Source: Otatea glauca
Taxonomy: Eukaryota > Streptophyta > Magnoliopsida > Poales > Poaceae
Assembly (NCBI GenBank): GCA_036346275.1
Contig: CM070715.1
Location: forward strand, 70,481,667 to 70,545,666
Reading direction: 5' to 3'
Length of the DNA: 64,000 nt
The notes below the pieces were generated by a model. It searched no databases, was not told the DNA's origin, and saw nothing but the letters and a program-made list of their open reading frames with translations. Within the stretch, counting starts at the first letter, position 1; every line of letters begins with the position of its first letter. Below, piece by piece: positions 49,345-59,203 of this stretch. The translations under genes were made by a program, and so were the position numbers.

Positions 49345-50290
49345 TTTCTTTGTTCTAAAGCATTACTTATGATTTGTTCTCCATCCCACTTGTGTTCTCA
49401 TAATTTGCGTATGTAATACAGTTCATGGCATTTCAAAGTTTTTTCTTCCTTCCGGACGAAATATGTGATGTGTAGGTGTTCTATCGTTGTTCTGGTAGGA
49501 TCTAGATACTGTGTTCATTTTGGTCGTCACTCATGAAGACTACGTGTTCTTGGCAAGTTCGGGTGTAATGGATCCAAAGATCATCGTGGCATAATTTTGG
49601 AAAACAATAAGTTTTCAGTGTTTTGCTACTGATATAAGGTTTTCAATTTTTCAGTGTTTCAATTATTCCATAATCAAACTGTGTATGGTTGTGGTCTATG
49701 TAGAAGCCTGTAAATTAACTTGTATTGTAATCAGTTCTTGATATTCCAAAGAATTTGACTCTCAGCTTCATCAGTTTGTTCCCAAGAATTTGAGCTTTTA
49801 ATAACAACTTCCAAATATCATCCTGCTATATCAGATACGGGCATTCAAACGAATTTCTTAGTCAATTGTCCATTTTGCTTCTAAGGAATAATGAAAATAG
49901 TTGTCCTAAAGCACTAATTACAATTAGTTCACCGCACCACTTGTCTTTTCTTAAGTTGTGAATACTAATGCGATCTACAGTTAATGACATTTCCGAGTTT
50001 CTTTGTCTTCCTTCATCGATGAAATCTGTGATATATTCACCATTTTCTTGGTTTGTTGTGCAGGTGTTCTTATGTTTGTTCTGGTAGATTTCTAGAATAT
50101 TTGCATGTATATTTTGGTCAACACTCATGAAGACTTGGTGGTGCACTCCGCAAGTTCAGGTTTAATGTTATTATTGAAATAATGAGTTTTCGCTTTTCGC
50201 TATCACATCGATATTAAGGTTTCCAATTTTCTTCAATCCAGTGCTACATTTGCCAATTCAGATATTGGGCTATTATTAAATAGGTATGTC
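49345..50290. repeat. Diverged tandem duplication inside the CACTA element
   Basis: A stretch around 49345-49720 is repeated, with many changes, around 49895-50290, about 590 bp further on. Shared ordered landmarks include CACTTGT, CTTCCTTC, AGGTGTTCT, GTTCTGGTAG, ATTTTGGTC and CACTCATGAAGACT. No protein is recognised; it may be duplicated captured intron sequence. Confidence 0.6.
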
Positions 50291-50652
50291 CAATGTATTC
50301 TTGTGTAAAATTGTTTTATGTTCTTTTTGTGAAAAAAGAGGAATATGAATCGATATATGGTTCCAAACTTTCAGAGTCAACTACGATTATTGGTTGCTTT
50401 ATAGCTGTGGGCCTGCGGTACAACTTTGGAAATCAACATTGTAGTAGCAGGAAGTCTGAAGGTATAGCTCCTATTTGTGCTGAAATAGTGAAGTGTGCAG
50501 TATTATGTTAAAATAATGATTGAAAACCTGTTAATAATTAACACTAGCTTATCATGTTGTTCCATCTTGGTATAACATTACTTACCTTTCTTATCTCTGA
50601 ATTTTGCATTATCAGCTTTGACCTTGATCATCAAGACAGAAAAATGAATGCT

Positions 50653-50842
50653 TTAGCAACTCTGGAGTGTCTTTACACGCTCCCATAGAGGAGGTAAATC
50701 AGTTAAGATACACTTAAGTGTCAATTCTGGAGGTTTTGCATTTTTGAAAAATGAATGCTTTAACAACTTCTCAACTGTTGGCCTCTTAGTTTGATCTTTG
50801 ACCAAACACATTGCAACCATCTCCTTAAATGACCGGTCACAA
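50653..50842 (-). pseudogene. Captured exon of a STE20/OSR1-like Ser/Thr protein kinase
   Basis: On the minus strand, a splice acceptor (GCATTTTCAG, ending at 50843) is followed by an open exon. It reads DRSFKEMVAMCLVKD and then QTKRPTVEKLLKHSFF, PPELTL, ILTDLPPLWERVKTLQ. This is kinase subdomain XI, with the invariant Arg in KRPT, plus the segment just C-terminal of the catalytic domain in plant STE20/SPS1-type kinases (BLUS1, OSR1-like). After KTLQ the frame ends in TAA (50653-50655). The ATP-binding and catalytic loops are absent, so no kinase could be made. It is an exon captured by the CACTA element. Assignment to the kinase group is by motif recognition. Confidence 0.85.
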
Positions 50843-51039
50843 CTGAAAATGCTTAATTAGAAAGGTAAACAGTAGAATATAATATATGGTAGATTTGGAG
50901 CTTAATGATGTGAAAATATAATGTAAAGGCTTTGTGTTCTGTGAATGTGATATGTGCATATTATGTGTAATCTATGTTGTTTGAATGTGATATGTGCATA
51001 CTGTGTAAAATATATGCTGAATTAGGAGGGTGAATTGGA

Positions 51040-51395
51040 AAATAGCACACCCCCTCATCTCTATCGGTTCTTTGTAAGAAGCGATAGTGATGACCACATC
51101 ATCTCTATCGGTTCTTTAGAAAACGCGATGGAGATGAGCCCCTCATCTCTATCGGTTCTTTAGAAGAAGCGATAGAGATGATGCACTCATCTCTATCGGT
51201 TCTTTGTAAAAAGCGATAGAGATGACCACCTCATCTCTATCGGTTCTTATAAAGAACCAATAGGGATGACACTCTCATCTCTATTGGGCAAGAACCGACT
51301 GTAATAGCACCGTCTCATCTCTGTCTCATGACTTTGTATCACTACCTGAACCGATTGTGATGATAAAAAAGAACCGATTGTGATGTATATTTGTG
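51040..51395. repeat. Right subterminal repeat array of the CACTA element
   Basis: At least six copies of a unit with CATCTCTATCGGTTCTT followed by AAGCGATAGAGATGA form alternating inverted pairs, then GAACCGATTGTGATG copies next to the right end. The unit differs from the left array (CTCTATCGG versus TTTGTGTCGG), so the two ends have evolved separately. Confidence 0.88.
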
Positions 51396-52870
51396 TAGTA
51401 GTGAATCCAACATCCATACCCACATTTGTTTTAATAAAATCTAACCCTTGACTGTAATCACCAAGCAATGCTTAATACCACGAGCATGGCAATTCGAATA
51501 GGTTTTACGCTTTGCAGAGGTTTATACACTTTACCATGCGAGCCCTAGCCTTGGAGCATGCTCGACCAAGCCATAAGAGCTAAGCCGCACGTGAACAGGA
51601 GAAAGACAAATAAGAAAAAAGAGAAAGAAAAGAAAAATAGAGAAATAAAAAAATCAAATTCAGTTCTGACGTCATGAGTCCAATTTTTCTTTAGAAAAAA
51701 TATTTCAAAAATTCCTTTCTTTCTCTTTTTCCTTATTTTAAATCTTCCGGAAGCCAACTCGGACTAACTCCATTTTTCTTCCTAAATTCATCTAAAATCT
51801 TAAATTATTTATTTACATTAGTTTCATATTTTATTTGAATTTTACTTGAATTTGGTTGATTTTAATCATATAGACTTTGAAGAGCCGAAAGAGTTTGCTA
51901 CCGTCGGTACCAATCACCAGGACTTTGAACAAGGCAAGTTACACAATTGTTCATATTAATCCCACATTTTAAATAGTATGCTGATTTAAATTATTGCATG
52001 CATAATTTTAGCAAATATAGTTTGTCTTAATTTCAAAATAGTTATGTCCAGTTTGTTTAATCCACATTTGAAACTTGAACACTTTGTTGCCATTGTAGCC
52101 TTAAGTATGTATGCTCTATTTTATGATGAATATTTATAATAATTGCTTATACATGCTTAGAACTAAAATTAGGACTTTTGGGAATTTGTGCCAAATAAAA
52201 TTCTTTTCAAATTCATAACTATACTTTGTCATTTTATGTGATATATATGTTTTATCATTTTATGTGATATCAAGTAAAATTAAATATGACTATGAGATGG
52301 AGCCTTTTAGGGGCCTTGTCATGATTTTCTCTACCGCACACCAAAGGAAGTGTGAATTTGGCAAAACGAGACAACCATGTCTTGTAGGTAAAGTTGTACA
52401 ACCTTTATAGAGTGTAAAACTAATCGATTAGCCGATCCCTCGATCATGAGCATGCCAAGCAAGCCTTTCATATATTAGAATTGGATATTTCAAAGATATT
52501 TTTAGAAAGTTGAATTTTAGATGGAGCGATTCCATTGTGGGAAAAATTGATTTATCTCCAGGATGGATACTGAGATGAAAAATATTTTCTGTTGTTTTAG
52601 AGGAGTTATATTTCGATGGTGAAGACCAGGAGGACTAGGCTACTTCCCTAGTCGATTGCCTGTGGCAATTCTACTGAGCTCTTCTTCTGCTTTATTTTAC
52701 TTCTACTATGTTAAATTGTTTGGCTTGTGTGCCGCTTTTATTGTAAACTCTAATTAATAATAAAGTACGTTTGGTATGACATGAGATTATCTTTACTATG
52801 TGTACTGACTTTTTCTGGACTAGTACAGGATACACAGAGAATTTCGGGATTTTATTCTCGGGGTCTGACA

Positions 52871-53464
52871 CTACTGTAGTTCAACTTAGCTAGGGTCCAC
52901 CAGATTAAGAGCTATATGTTTTGTTTTTTGTGAGAATTTCTAGCTTATTTCTCCTTTTTCTTAGCAGCTTTAAAAGACATGCTACGAGCTTTTAATATAA
53001 AATAGATTGAAACTAAGTCAATGTGTTGAATATAGACACAATTGCTGATTTGTTTGATTTATTGGTGTTAATTTGTTCATAGATTTTTAAAAGTTTGACA
53101 AGAGAAGGTTGCACACGTATTTCCAGAATAATGAAGTACCAGTGGTAACCCTCGAATTGATGAGAACACAATACAATCTGTTTAATATGCTTATCTCAAT
53201 TTAGTCTAGTCTTTTGAACCCACCCTCTATTTTTATTCTAGCTTCGCCATTAGTTTGACCTTATGTTAATCCGGTTTTGGAAGTCTTGATATCCCCTGGT
53301 ACTGTGGCTCTTGCAAAAACAATAATATAAATGACCTAAATACACTTAATAACTGCTTAAATTGACGAACACCCATGCGGTGGATCGATTTTTAGTAAGA
53401 GGAAAATAGGAAAGTGTGCATTGGCAAACGTGAAATGATAAAAGTGATCAAAACTAATAATGTA
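52871..53464. other. Intergenic sequence right of the LTR nest
   Basis: It contains the second copy (52898-53009) of the 110-bp repeat seen at 39428-39537, then AT-rich sequence without coding signal up to the Helitron. Confidence 0.5.
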
Positions 53465-54970
53465 TCTATTATACGCGGAAGAATCCTCACGTAGGGAGGC
53501 CGCCAACGTCGCAGGTTTTGCGAAAAAGTCCTCCAAAAAAAACAAAATCGTGGGCAGGTCCTTCCGTTCGACCCATCGTTCTTTTCCACTGGCTGTGCTG
53601 GCTCTGGTTCTTTCTTAGTCGTAGATTCCTGCGTCCTGGGTGCATCGCGTTGTTCCTTCTTTCCAACCTCACTCGCATCGTCTGTTCCCCCTCCGAAGCT
53701 CCGCCGGTCCCCTCGCTGCTCCGCTGCTTCTCCCGTCGCCCATCTCATGCGCTCCGTCGGTGCTCCCCCTCCAGCTTCCCTCTCACGTCCTCAGACGCTT
53801 ATCCTGTCACGCGCCTCGACAGTGCTCCCCCTTCCATCTTCCCCTCTGTCGCTTCTCCCTTCACCCGCCTGGCCTGCTCCACTAGTGCTCCCCTTCCGGC
53901 TCCTACGTCGCACCTCCCTGCCGATGTTCCCCTTCCTCACTTTATCGGTACGCGGGGCGGTTCCTCAAGGAGTCCACAAGTTCCACGATACTCCTCTCGT
54001 TTAGATCCCTCTTTCACAAGGTTGCTTTGCGGTTTTTTCGATTTTTGTGATTTCTCTTCGAAATATTGTTGTTGTTTGTTGGTGATGATGTTTTGGTTTG
54101 CATTTGTTTTTCTAGATTTGGCTGCCCCTTCCCTCGACGGTGTATGCTTGCCATCTCCCCCTCCGCCATTGCTCCTTCGCTTGCAGGTCCAAGAGATTGC
54201 GTCTCGCCCACCCGACAGAGGCCTCGAGCTTGCCACGCCATGGAGTCGGCCCTGGCCGCCTCAGATCACCCGTGTTACTCCTATCTCTCGTCATCCTCCT
54301 CCTCCTTTTGCTTCTTGTTCTTAGTGGCTTAGTAGTGTTATTACTGCAATCCCTTTTCTTAGCCGATTAATCCCTGAACAGTCTCAAAAGATCATTTTTT
54401 TGGTTGTGAACCAGACCAAGAGGTTGTGCATTGTAACCGAATTCATGCATCAAATTACCAATTTGATGGGTGCAATTGTGGAATTGATGTAAAAGCTTCC
54501 TAGCGAATAGCCGTAGCTTCCGTGTTTTTTATTTAGTCACTGTAAGATTAACCAGTCTCATAGCTGGCCTTAGTAATTGCTCTTTTGTGGGAATTGTTTC
54601 CTTTCGTGATACCTTATATCTGAGAACGGTCGTAATCGTAGTCACTATATTTTTTTGGATTTAGTCTGCTAGGCCAATTAATTAATTATTCCATTGTCTT
54701 CTTTGCACAATCATAAAGCTAAGATTGGTTCTTCTCCTGCTCAGTAGCTATTAGTGGACATCAATGTCGAAAGCGATGACTTCGTCGATCAAAGGTCTTG
54801 GCGTAAGCAAAGGATCCTCATAGGAGCCCTATGTTCCATGGCCGTTTCTTAAGCGTAAAGGTCTTACTTATGTTGGTTTGGATTGTTCTACAAGCAACTA
54901 ATATGAGCTACACATATAATGTTTGCTGTGTGCTGGGGTCTACTAGAATTGAGCTGATTGCCTTATTTCT

Positions 54971-55272
54971 TCCTTCCTGCCATTTCCTTGTGCTTCGAAT
55001 TGAAGTATCTTGTCTGGTGCCTTATTCTGATTCTTGCATGCCTCCTGTGTTTGTTTGTGTTCTTGCAGGCACCATTATTTGGAGGCGAAGTGAAGTTCCT
55101 GACCAATTTTTGTTTGAAATCTTCCTTCCTGCCATTCCCTTGTGCTTCCAATTGAAGTATCTTGTCTGGTGTCTTATTCTGATTCTTGCATGCCTCCTGC
55201 GTTTGTTTGTGTTCTTGCAGGCACCATTATTTGGAGGCGAAGTGAAGTTCCTGACCAATTTTTGTTTGAAAC
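54971..55272. repeat. 152-bp tandem duplication inside the Helitron
   Basis: 54971-55122 and 55123-55272 are nearly identical, each carrying TGATTCTTGCATGCCTCCTG and GGCACCATTATTTGGAGGCG. The similarity indicates a recent duplication. The 197-codon plus-strand frame across it is an artefact of the repeat. Confidence 0.9.
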
Positions 55273-57412
55273 GAAGTGCGTTGGTAAATTTCCAGTTTCT
55301 ATGTGGTCTGCATTCTTCAATCCTTTGTGGTACCCTATTCCAATTCTTGCAGGGATCTTACATTTTCTGTATTCTTGCAGGCATCTTCGGAAGTAAACAA
55401 AAAATGTGTTCTTTTTTGGACTGAGGTAATGGGGTGTGTTAGTTTGTCCTTTCCGGTATTTAATGCTGCTTTTAATTAGTGTTGTATTATTAGGATATTG
55501 TCAAATTATTCGCATTTTTATTTTTCTTGTGAAGCAAGGAGAAGGATACTTGGACTTTACTTCCTTCCTTCCTTTCTTTGCAAAGTAAATGGCAACAAAA
55601 AAAGCTTAAATTATTCTTACTTGGATTGTTTGAAGAGTTTTCTTTTTCTTCTTGGAAATAATTGACTGAATTTAGGTATCGGGAATTTTGGGTTTACCAT
55701 CATAGAGGTCGTAGCTTTTTTGTTTCTTTCGTTTTGTCCTATAGCTCAAGTCACTAGAGTTATAAGTTAAGACAAGGATTGTACGATCTTGCTCAGGCGT
55801 TCCTCGCTAAATGTTTCTCCCGTTGTTTCATTTGCGATGAGGTTTCGTGTTTACAAGTAAGGAATGATTAAACTGCTGCTCATAGGATGCCACATTAACC
55901 TTTGATTTTTTTTAAAAAAATATTTAGATTTGAAAATGATATGGAAGTTTGTTAGGTCCTATTGTCGATTAGTTTCCCTATTGAAAAAACTCTGTATGTG
56001 TGCAGATACTTTATGATTTTGGCTACTTTTAGTATCCGACCATGTAATAGCTTAATAGCTAATTGTAGATTACTCCTATATTGATTTAGTTATGCATTGT
56101 GTATTTTTCCGTGCTTGATCTTTGCCTCTGGATTTCTTATACTTACATTATCTGTTAGTGCCTTAGTGGGGTATGTGTTGAAGAATTTAGTTCTATGTGA
56201 CTTAATGCAAGCATATGATTTTATTACCCTCAGATCATGCATAGTGTGCTTCTCGACTGTCCTTATTCATTAGTTATGGATATGCCATTTTTCTTCGTTT
56301 ATGAATTTTTGAAATTATTCCTCCTTTTCTCTGGTGTCTCCCGTTGGTAGGTGTTGGTGCTTGTTGTTGAGGATCGGCCCTGCATTTCGGTTTGTTCAAT
56401 TGCTATGTGTTCTTCCTGTTTTTTTTTCGAGTTCCAGAGAAGTTTACCGTCTAAAATTTTTCATAGTTCCCCTCCTATGAATTTAGCTGCTAGCTACTAT
56501 TCCTTCCAGAATGGCAGGGGAAAAAAGAGTTATTTCAGTTTCTGCGTAGTTTTGTTTCACAAATTTGAACAAAGAATATTGCTTCAGTGCCAAAGTTGAG
56601 ATAAGAAACTGTTCTTTTATTCGGCCCTTGAGCTGCCTGCTATACTGGAGAGGCACCACCATTTCATCACGAGCTACTCATCGCCATCGTCATGATCATC
56701 CTCTCCACTTTTTATGTGCAGATCTTGTGGTGTCGATCTCGCCGGATCACCCACGACAACAATACCAGGAGCTCAGGTCTTGCCTCACTCCTCGAAATTG
56801 TGACTCGATTGGTTCTTGTTAATCTATTGGCTAAAATGAGATATCTACCTACTTACATTATCCAGACACTGCAAAAGAGATCACGCTGATGCCAATCTTG
56901 AGCAAGTTCAACTCGATGAAAATGAGCAAAAGGCTTGTGGTGATGATCGACTAGCTCTTCTTTGGAGGCAATAACTAGAAATTTTGAGAGAGCAATGTGC
57001 TCAGTATCAACAGGTTTAGTTGCGTTTGAATTATATATTCTCAAGTAGCCAAGAACGTATTAGATGCAAATAGACATATTTCTCAAAATCTGAGAACTTT
57101 AATTGTGTGCCTTTAGACTATCTATACTTGCTATTGGCTTCACATTCTGTTCACGATGCAAGTAGTTTTTGTTGTGGGGCTACCTACCATCCGCCATTGT
57201 TCTTATGTCTATATATCATGTAGCTAGCATATGTAAACTGGATATTTCTAATCTGTTCTGCTTCTTATTCATCTATTACTTTGTTGGTCTGATATCCTAT
57301 TAGTCTGTTTGTTTGTCTGATCTAAGATGTATTACCATATGCATGTATTTCATATTGTACTATCATTGGCATGTTTTGCTTTTTGAATACTTCAATACAT
57401 CAAAATCGGCTG

Positions 57413-57430
57413 CACGCAGCGTAGCGCGTG
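57413..57430 (+). other. 3' terminal hairpin of the Helitron
   Basis: CACGCAGCGTAGCGCGTG can pair CACGC with GCGTG. The distance to the terminal CTAG (57439-57442) fits the rolling-circle termination signal of Helitrons. Confidence 0.75.
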
Positions 57431-57519
57431 AAACCTACCTAGTAAACAAGTATTCGCGAACGAAACGAGGAAGTACCAGTCAAGCTATTTAATTCGTTTA
57501 CACTACACTGGAAAAGGTC

Positions 57520-57845
57520 ATTTGTGGCGGTTCATAACTGCCATCAGTGGCGGTTATTGAACCGCCATAGATATAGTGCCACTGATAATCAAGGATTATC
57601 AGTGGCGGTTTTCTAACCGCCACAGATAATAGTTATATGTGGCAGTTCTATCCACCAACCGCCACAGATAAATATATTATCTGTGACGGTTCTATCTACC
57701 AACCGCCACAGATAACAATATTATATGTGGCGGTTCTATCTACCAACCGCCACAGATAACAATATTATCTGTGGCGATTCTATGCACCAACCGCCACAAA
57801 TAACAATATTATATGTGGCGGTTCTATCCACCAACCGCCACAGAT
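57520..57845. repeat. Subterminal array of CACTA element 2
   Basis: Repeated units of about 61 bp contain CTGTGGCGGTTCTATC and CAACCGCCACAGATAA, giving several possible hairpins. Sequence and period differ from the array of CACTA element 1, so this is a different family. Confidence 0.85.
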
Positions 57846-58136
57846 AGTATCTGACCGAAAAAAAACCGCATTTTAGACTAGCCTCAGGTGCTGCTAGCCA
57901 TGCCCTCTGAAACATATACATCAATCACAGATTTTGCATATACACAATTACAATGTACAACAATATACCGATTTGATCAAACAACAACAATATACCAGTG
58001 CGGAAGAAATGATGAATTTGTTGCTTACAGCAAATTATCAACTGAACAAATTGCGAAGCACTAGTAAGATTGTATGCGAAGCAGTCCAAATCCTAATGAA
58101 TGTGAAATCTTCTACCAGATGAATACAGATATCATC

Positions 58137-58249
58137 TCACAGGTCATCTTTCTTCAGATCCTGCTTTTTGGGCCCTTCCTGGGAATTGCTTCCTCTCTTC
58201 TTGCTAAATATCATCTCATCCAGATCATCGAGGATATCATCATCTCTGC
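58137..58249 (-). pseudogene. Possible terminal exon with an acidic-basic tail
   Basis: On the minus strand, an acceptor-like CATCATCAG precedes an open stretch reading RDDDILDDLDEMIFSKKRGS that ends KKDDL before a TGA (58137-58139). It lies downstream of the protease pseudogene within CACTA element 2. It may be the last exon of a second element protein or a captured exon. The family is not recognised. Confidence 0.3.
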
Positions 58250-58999
58250 CTGATGATGAATACACTTAATAGTATCTCGTAAACAGATCAATAAGAGCAC
58301 GCATTAGAATAAAATGACCAAAACAATTGTAGGAGAATTAAAAATTAACATTGAACTGCATAATGTCTCATCAATAAAGTACACATCTATTGTTGTAGTT
58401 ACTTATAAGCACTACCTTGGCTACTAAAGCATGAAATATTTTTATGGCAAGGATAAATCATATGGATTTATATTTACTACCATCAAACCGACATCAAACA
58501 ACTCTGTGAATTATGATAAATATTCAACCCATAAAGTTACGAGCAAATGGCAACACTTCTGCCTAAGGTGTGTTCATACCTCACTATAATTACTTAAACC
58601 CATGGAATCATGAACTAAAGGCTGATTGTACAAAAAAACATGACCATTACAAATTATCACCAACTTCCAAGCACAAAAGTACGAAATCTATAAGTGTGAA
58701 GCATAAATAGAGCTCAATGGATGCATGAAGCGATGTACTTTGCTAACTGCTAAAACAACCTTACTTCAGCTGGTTTGCTCCTAAAGTGGATTGCTTTGTC
58801 TACTTACATTATGGACCACTGCAGATATTTGGACCATTTTTTTTCTTGAAAACCAAGAAATGAAAATGAATCCCACCGCTATGAAAAAGAATTAGTCGAC
58901 TTGAACATACTACGGCAAGTTGCACTGTCTATAAAAAGCTCTACTAGCCATCATGAAAGGGCACGGAGAAAAGCAATAGAGGGAGCGCTCCTCGTCTAG

Positions 59000-59001
<2 letters not shown>

Positions 59002-59032
<31 letters not shown>
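59002..59032. repeat. CA microsatellite
   Basis: About 15 CA units between the subterminal region and the last exon of the CACTA protein. Confidence 0.9.
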
Positions 59033-59036
<4 letters not shown>

Positions 59037-59203
59037 GGGAGAAGGGCAACAACACACAGGCAGATCAATCACAACTTCTTAAATCAAATGATAGAAATTA
59101 GAACATGTGTAAGCCATGCCATCCAATACTAAACTTGACATTTAATGAAACATCAGTTTACACCACCGTAAGAAAAAATTAACTAGTTTTCTGAACTATA
59201 AGC

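Larger units (their letters stand above)
46914..51403. mobile_element. Non-autonomous CACTA (En/Spm) element with a captured kinase exon
   Basis: It is 4490 bp long, starts CACTACTACAAAAT and ends TTTGTGTAGTAGTG, with the perfect 3-bp duplication AAT on both sides (46911-46913 and 51404-51406). Long subterminal arrays of ACCGATTGTGAT-type repeats in both orientations lie at each end, as expected for transposase-binding regions. No transposase or protease reading frame is present, so it must be moved in trans. The interior (48690-51040) holds a GC-rich minisatellite, a diverged tandem duplication, and a captured exon of a host protein kinase on the minus strand. Confidence 0.95.
46329..51534 (-). 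mobile_element. Antisense LTR fragment (copy F) interrupted by a CACTA element
   Basis: Positions 46329-46913 and 51404-51534 together match 5050-5790 of LTR copy B in the same orientation, including the shared GAATATGCAAATC near the LTR end and TTTTAATAAAA[A/T]CTAACCC on the far side of the insertion. Copy B therefore serves as an empty site for the CACTA insertion. Only about 0.7 kb of a 3-kb LTR remains, so copy F was truncated. Confidence 0.75.
39780..52870 (+). mobile_element. Outer chromovirus-type solo LTR (copy E), broken by later insertions
   Basis: It starts TGTAACTTCC (39780) and ends GGGTCTGACA (52870). Flanks are CTGCT (39775-39779) and CTACT (52871-52875), a 4 of 5 match for an aged duplication. 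The pieces belonging to it are 39780-40556, 46043-46328 and about 51535-52870. The last piece aligns with the end of solo LTR A, including CTTTTTCTGGACTAGTACAG and the CACACCAAAGGAAGTGTG region. Its TATA box is at 46052, nine bases after the copy D insertion boundary. Assignment of the third piece to this LTR is inferred from order, orientation and flanks. Confidence 0.65.
53465..57442 (+). mobile_element. Helitron (non-autonomous), about 3.98 kb
   Basis: The 5' end TCTATTATACGCGG is preceded by A (53464). The 3' end CTACCTAG is followed by T (57443), the expected A/T insertion site with no duplication. A hairpin CACGC...GCGTG lies at 57413-57430, about 8 bases before the terminal CTAG. No Rep/helicase is present, so it is non-autonomous. 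The interior has a GC-rich Ser/Pro-rich open frame (53518-54324), which I do not accept as a gene, a 152-bp tandem duplication, and exon-like patches (for example around 56880-57010) without a recognisable family. Helitrons commonly carry captured host exons. Confidence 0.75.

Noticed and set aside
53518..54324. 268-codon plus-strand frame in the Helitron
   Set aside because: Ser/Pro/Leu-rich low-complexity composition, overlapping open frames on both strands and no family; it could hide a captured exon but cannot be supported as a gene.
54831..55424. 197-codon plus-strand frame with two similar hydrophobic repeats
   Set aside because: The repeats follow from the 152-bp tandem DNA duplication, and other frames are equally open across it.
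58981..59040. Possible gene edge at the CA repeat
   Set aside because: It is a simple CA microsatellite with no coding or splice signal.
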